The position numbers and the translations under genes were made by a program. The notes under the pieces were generated by a model. It saw only the letters and a program-made list of their open reading frames with translations. It searched no databases and was not told the origin of the DNA. From contig JAHRYM010000001.1 of assembly GCA_020622085.1 (NCBI GenBank), forward strand, positions 495,117 to 559,116: a stretch of DNA of 64,000 nucleotides. Direction: 5' to 3'. Numbering within the stretch: position 1 is the stretch's first letter; each line of letters starts with the position of its first letter. This DNA comes from Paracoccaceae bacterium (GTDB lineage Bacteria; Pseudomonadota; Alphaproteobacteria; Rhodobacterales; Rhodobacteraceae). Shown piece after piece: positions 63,652 through 64,000 of the stretch.

Positions 63652-64000
63652 CGCAGCTTTCCCTGCTTCTGGACCTGCTCTGGGCGGATGCCATTGCTCC
63701 GGCGGTGATCATCTTCCTGCGGGTGGGGGCCGCGATGGCGCTTCTTCCCGCGCTTGGGGAAACCGTGGTGCCGGTCCGGGTCCGGCTGGCGCTGTCCATC
63801 GCCCTGACCTTCGCGGTCCTGCCCGGACTCCAGCCTGCCATCGGGGCCGAAGTGGCCTTTCCGACGCTGGTGCGCCATCTCGGAACCGAGGTTCCCGCAG
63901 GCCTTGCATTGGGGCTGTCGCTGCGCCTCTTCGTGCTCGCGCTTCAGACCGCCGGGACAATGGCCGCGCAGGCGACCTCGCTTTCGCAGATGCTTGGCGG
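63648..64000 (+). CDS. fliR: Flagellar type III export protein FliR (3' end outside window)
   Basis: Overlaps the flhA stop by ATGA. The visible 117 residues are membrane-helical with FliR-type features: AVIIFLRVGAAMALLPALGE, VPVRVRLALSIALTFAVLP and GLSLRLFVLALQTAGTMAAQ. FliR is part of the FliPQR gate. Truncated by the window edge, so C-terminal features and any fusion to FlhB cannot be judged. Confidence 0.88.
   Translation, partial: MTQLSLLLDLLWADAIAPAVIIFLRVGAAMALLPALGETVVPVRVRLALSIALTFAVLPGLQPAIGAEVAFPTLVRHLGTEVPAGLALGLSLRLFVLALQTAGTMAAQATSLSQMLG

Overview
The window is GC-rich bacterial chromosome from an alphaproteobacterium, most likely family Rhodobacteraceae (Rhodobacter/Paracoccus-like). 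This rests on the opgG-opgI-opgH-opgC gene order, the motB-flgE-flgK-flgL-flgI flagellar layout, the ihfA-merR pair, the three deformylase genes before fmt, and CtrA-like sites ahead of flagellar genes. The genus cannot be fixed from the sequence alone.

Layout. 1-12.3 kb is mostly housekeeping: an SMR transporter with an abnormal start, asparaginase II, an IalB-like secreted protein, rlmN, a GT39 glycosyltransferase with a LOG-family protein, dapD, a decayed DUF421 gene, rnr and a lytic transglycosylase. A probable structured small RNA lies on the minus strand at about 12.1-12.2 kb. 12.3-30.5 kb is largely minus strand: an NlpC/P60 hydrolase and an M17 peptidase, a small low-GC island, parE, dcd, tRNA-Pro(GGG), then rpmF-plsX-fabH-ihfA-merR. 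It continues with envelope genes (phosphomannomutase, kdsA, kpsE-like, kpsT-like), nhaA and an NlpE-like lipoprotein. 30.6-45.8 kb carries smc, small uncharacterised genes, an L,D-transpeptidase, a PatB-type lyase, three tandem deformylase-family genes with fmt, rnhA, and the periplasmic glucan operon opgG-opgI-opgH-opgC.

45.9-64 kb is a flagellar cluster. Plus-strand motB-flgE-flgK-flgL-flgI faces minus-strand fliF-fliH-fliN-fliP, and a wrecked IS110/IS1111-type transposase lies at the convergent junction. A second plus-strand operon follows: fliL, a small membrane/coiled-coil gene, a MotE-like gene, motA, a 688-residue exported protein of unknown function, a lytic transglycosylase, flhA and fliR (cut by the window end). 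The stator genes motA and motB are about 11 kb apart. Three TTAA-N7-TTAA-like motifs sit 47-51 bases before motB, flgE and fliL, so CtrA control of this cluster is the best-supported regulatory inference here.

The points most worth following up are the third deformylase paralogue, which lacks the metal-binding Cys and the catalytic Glu; the candidate small RNA with a compensating G-U pair; the exported 688-residue protein between motA and the transglycosylase; the small opgI gene; and the 46-codon gene near 34.3 kb that carries its own CtrA-like site.
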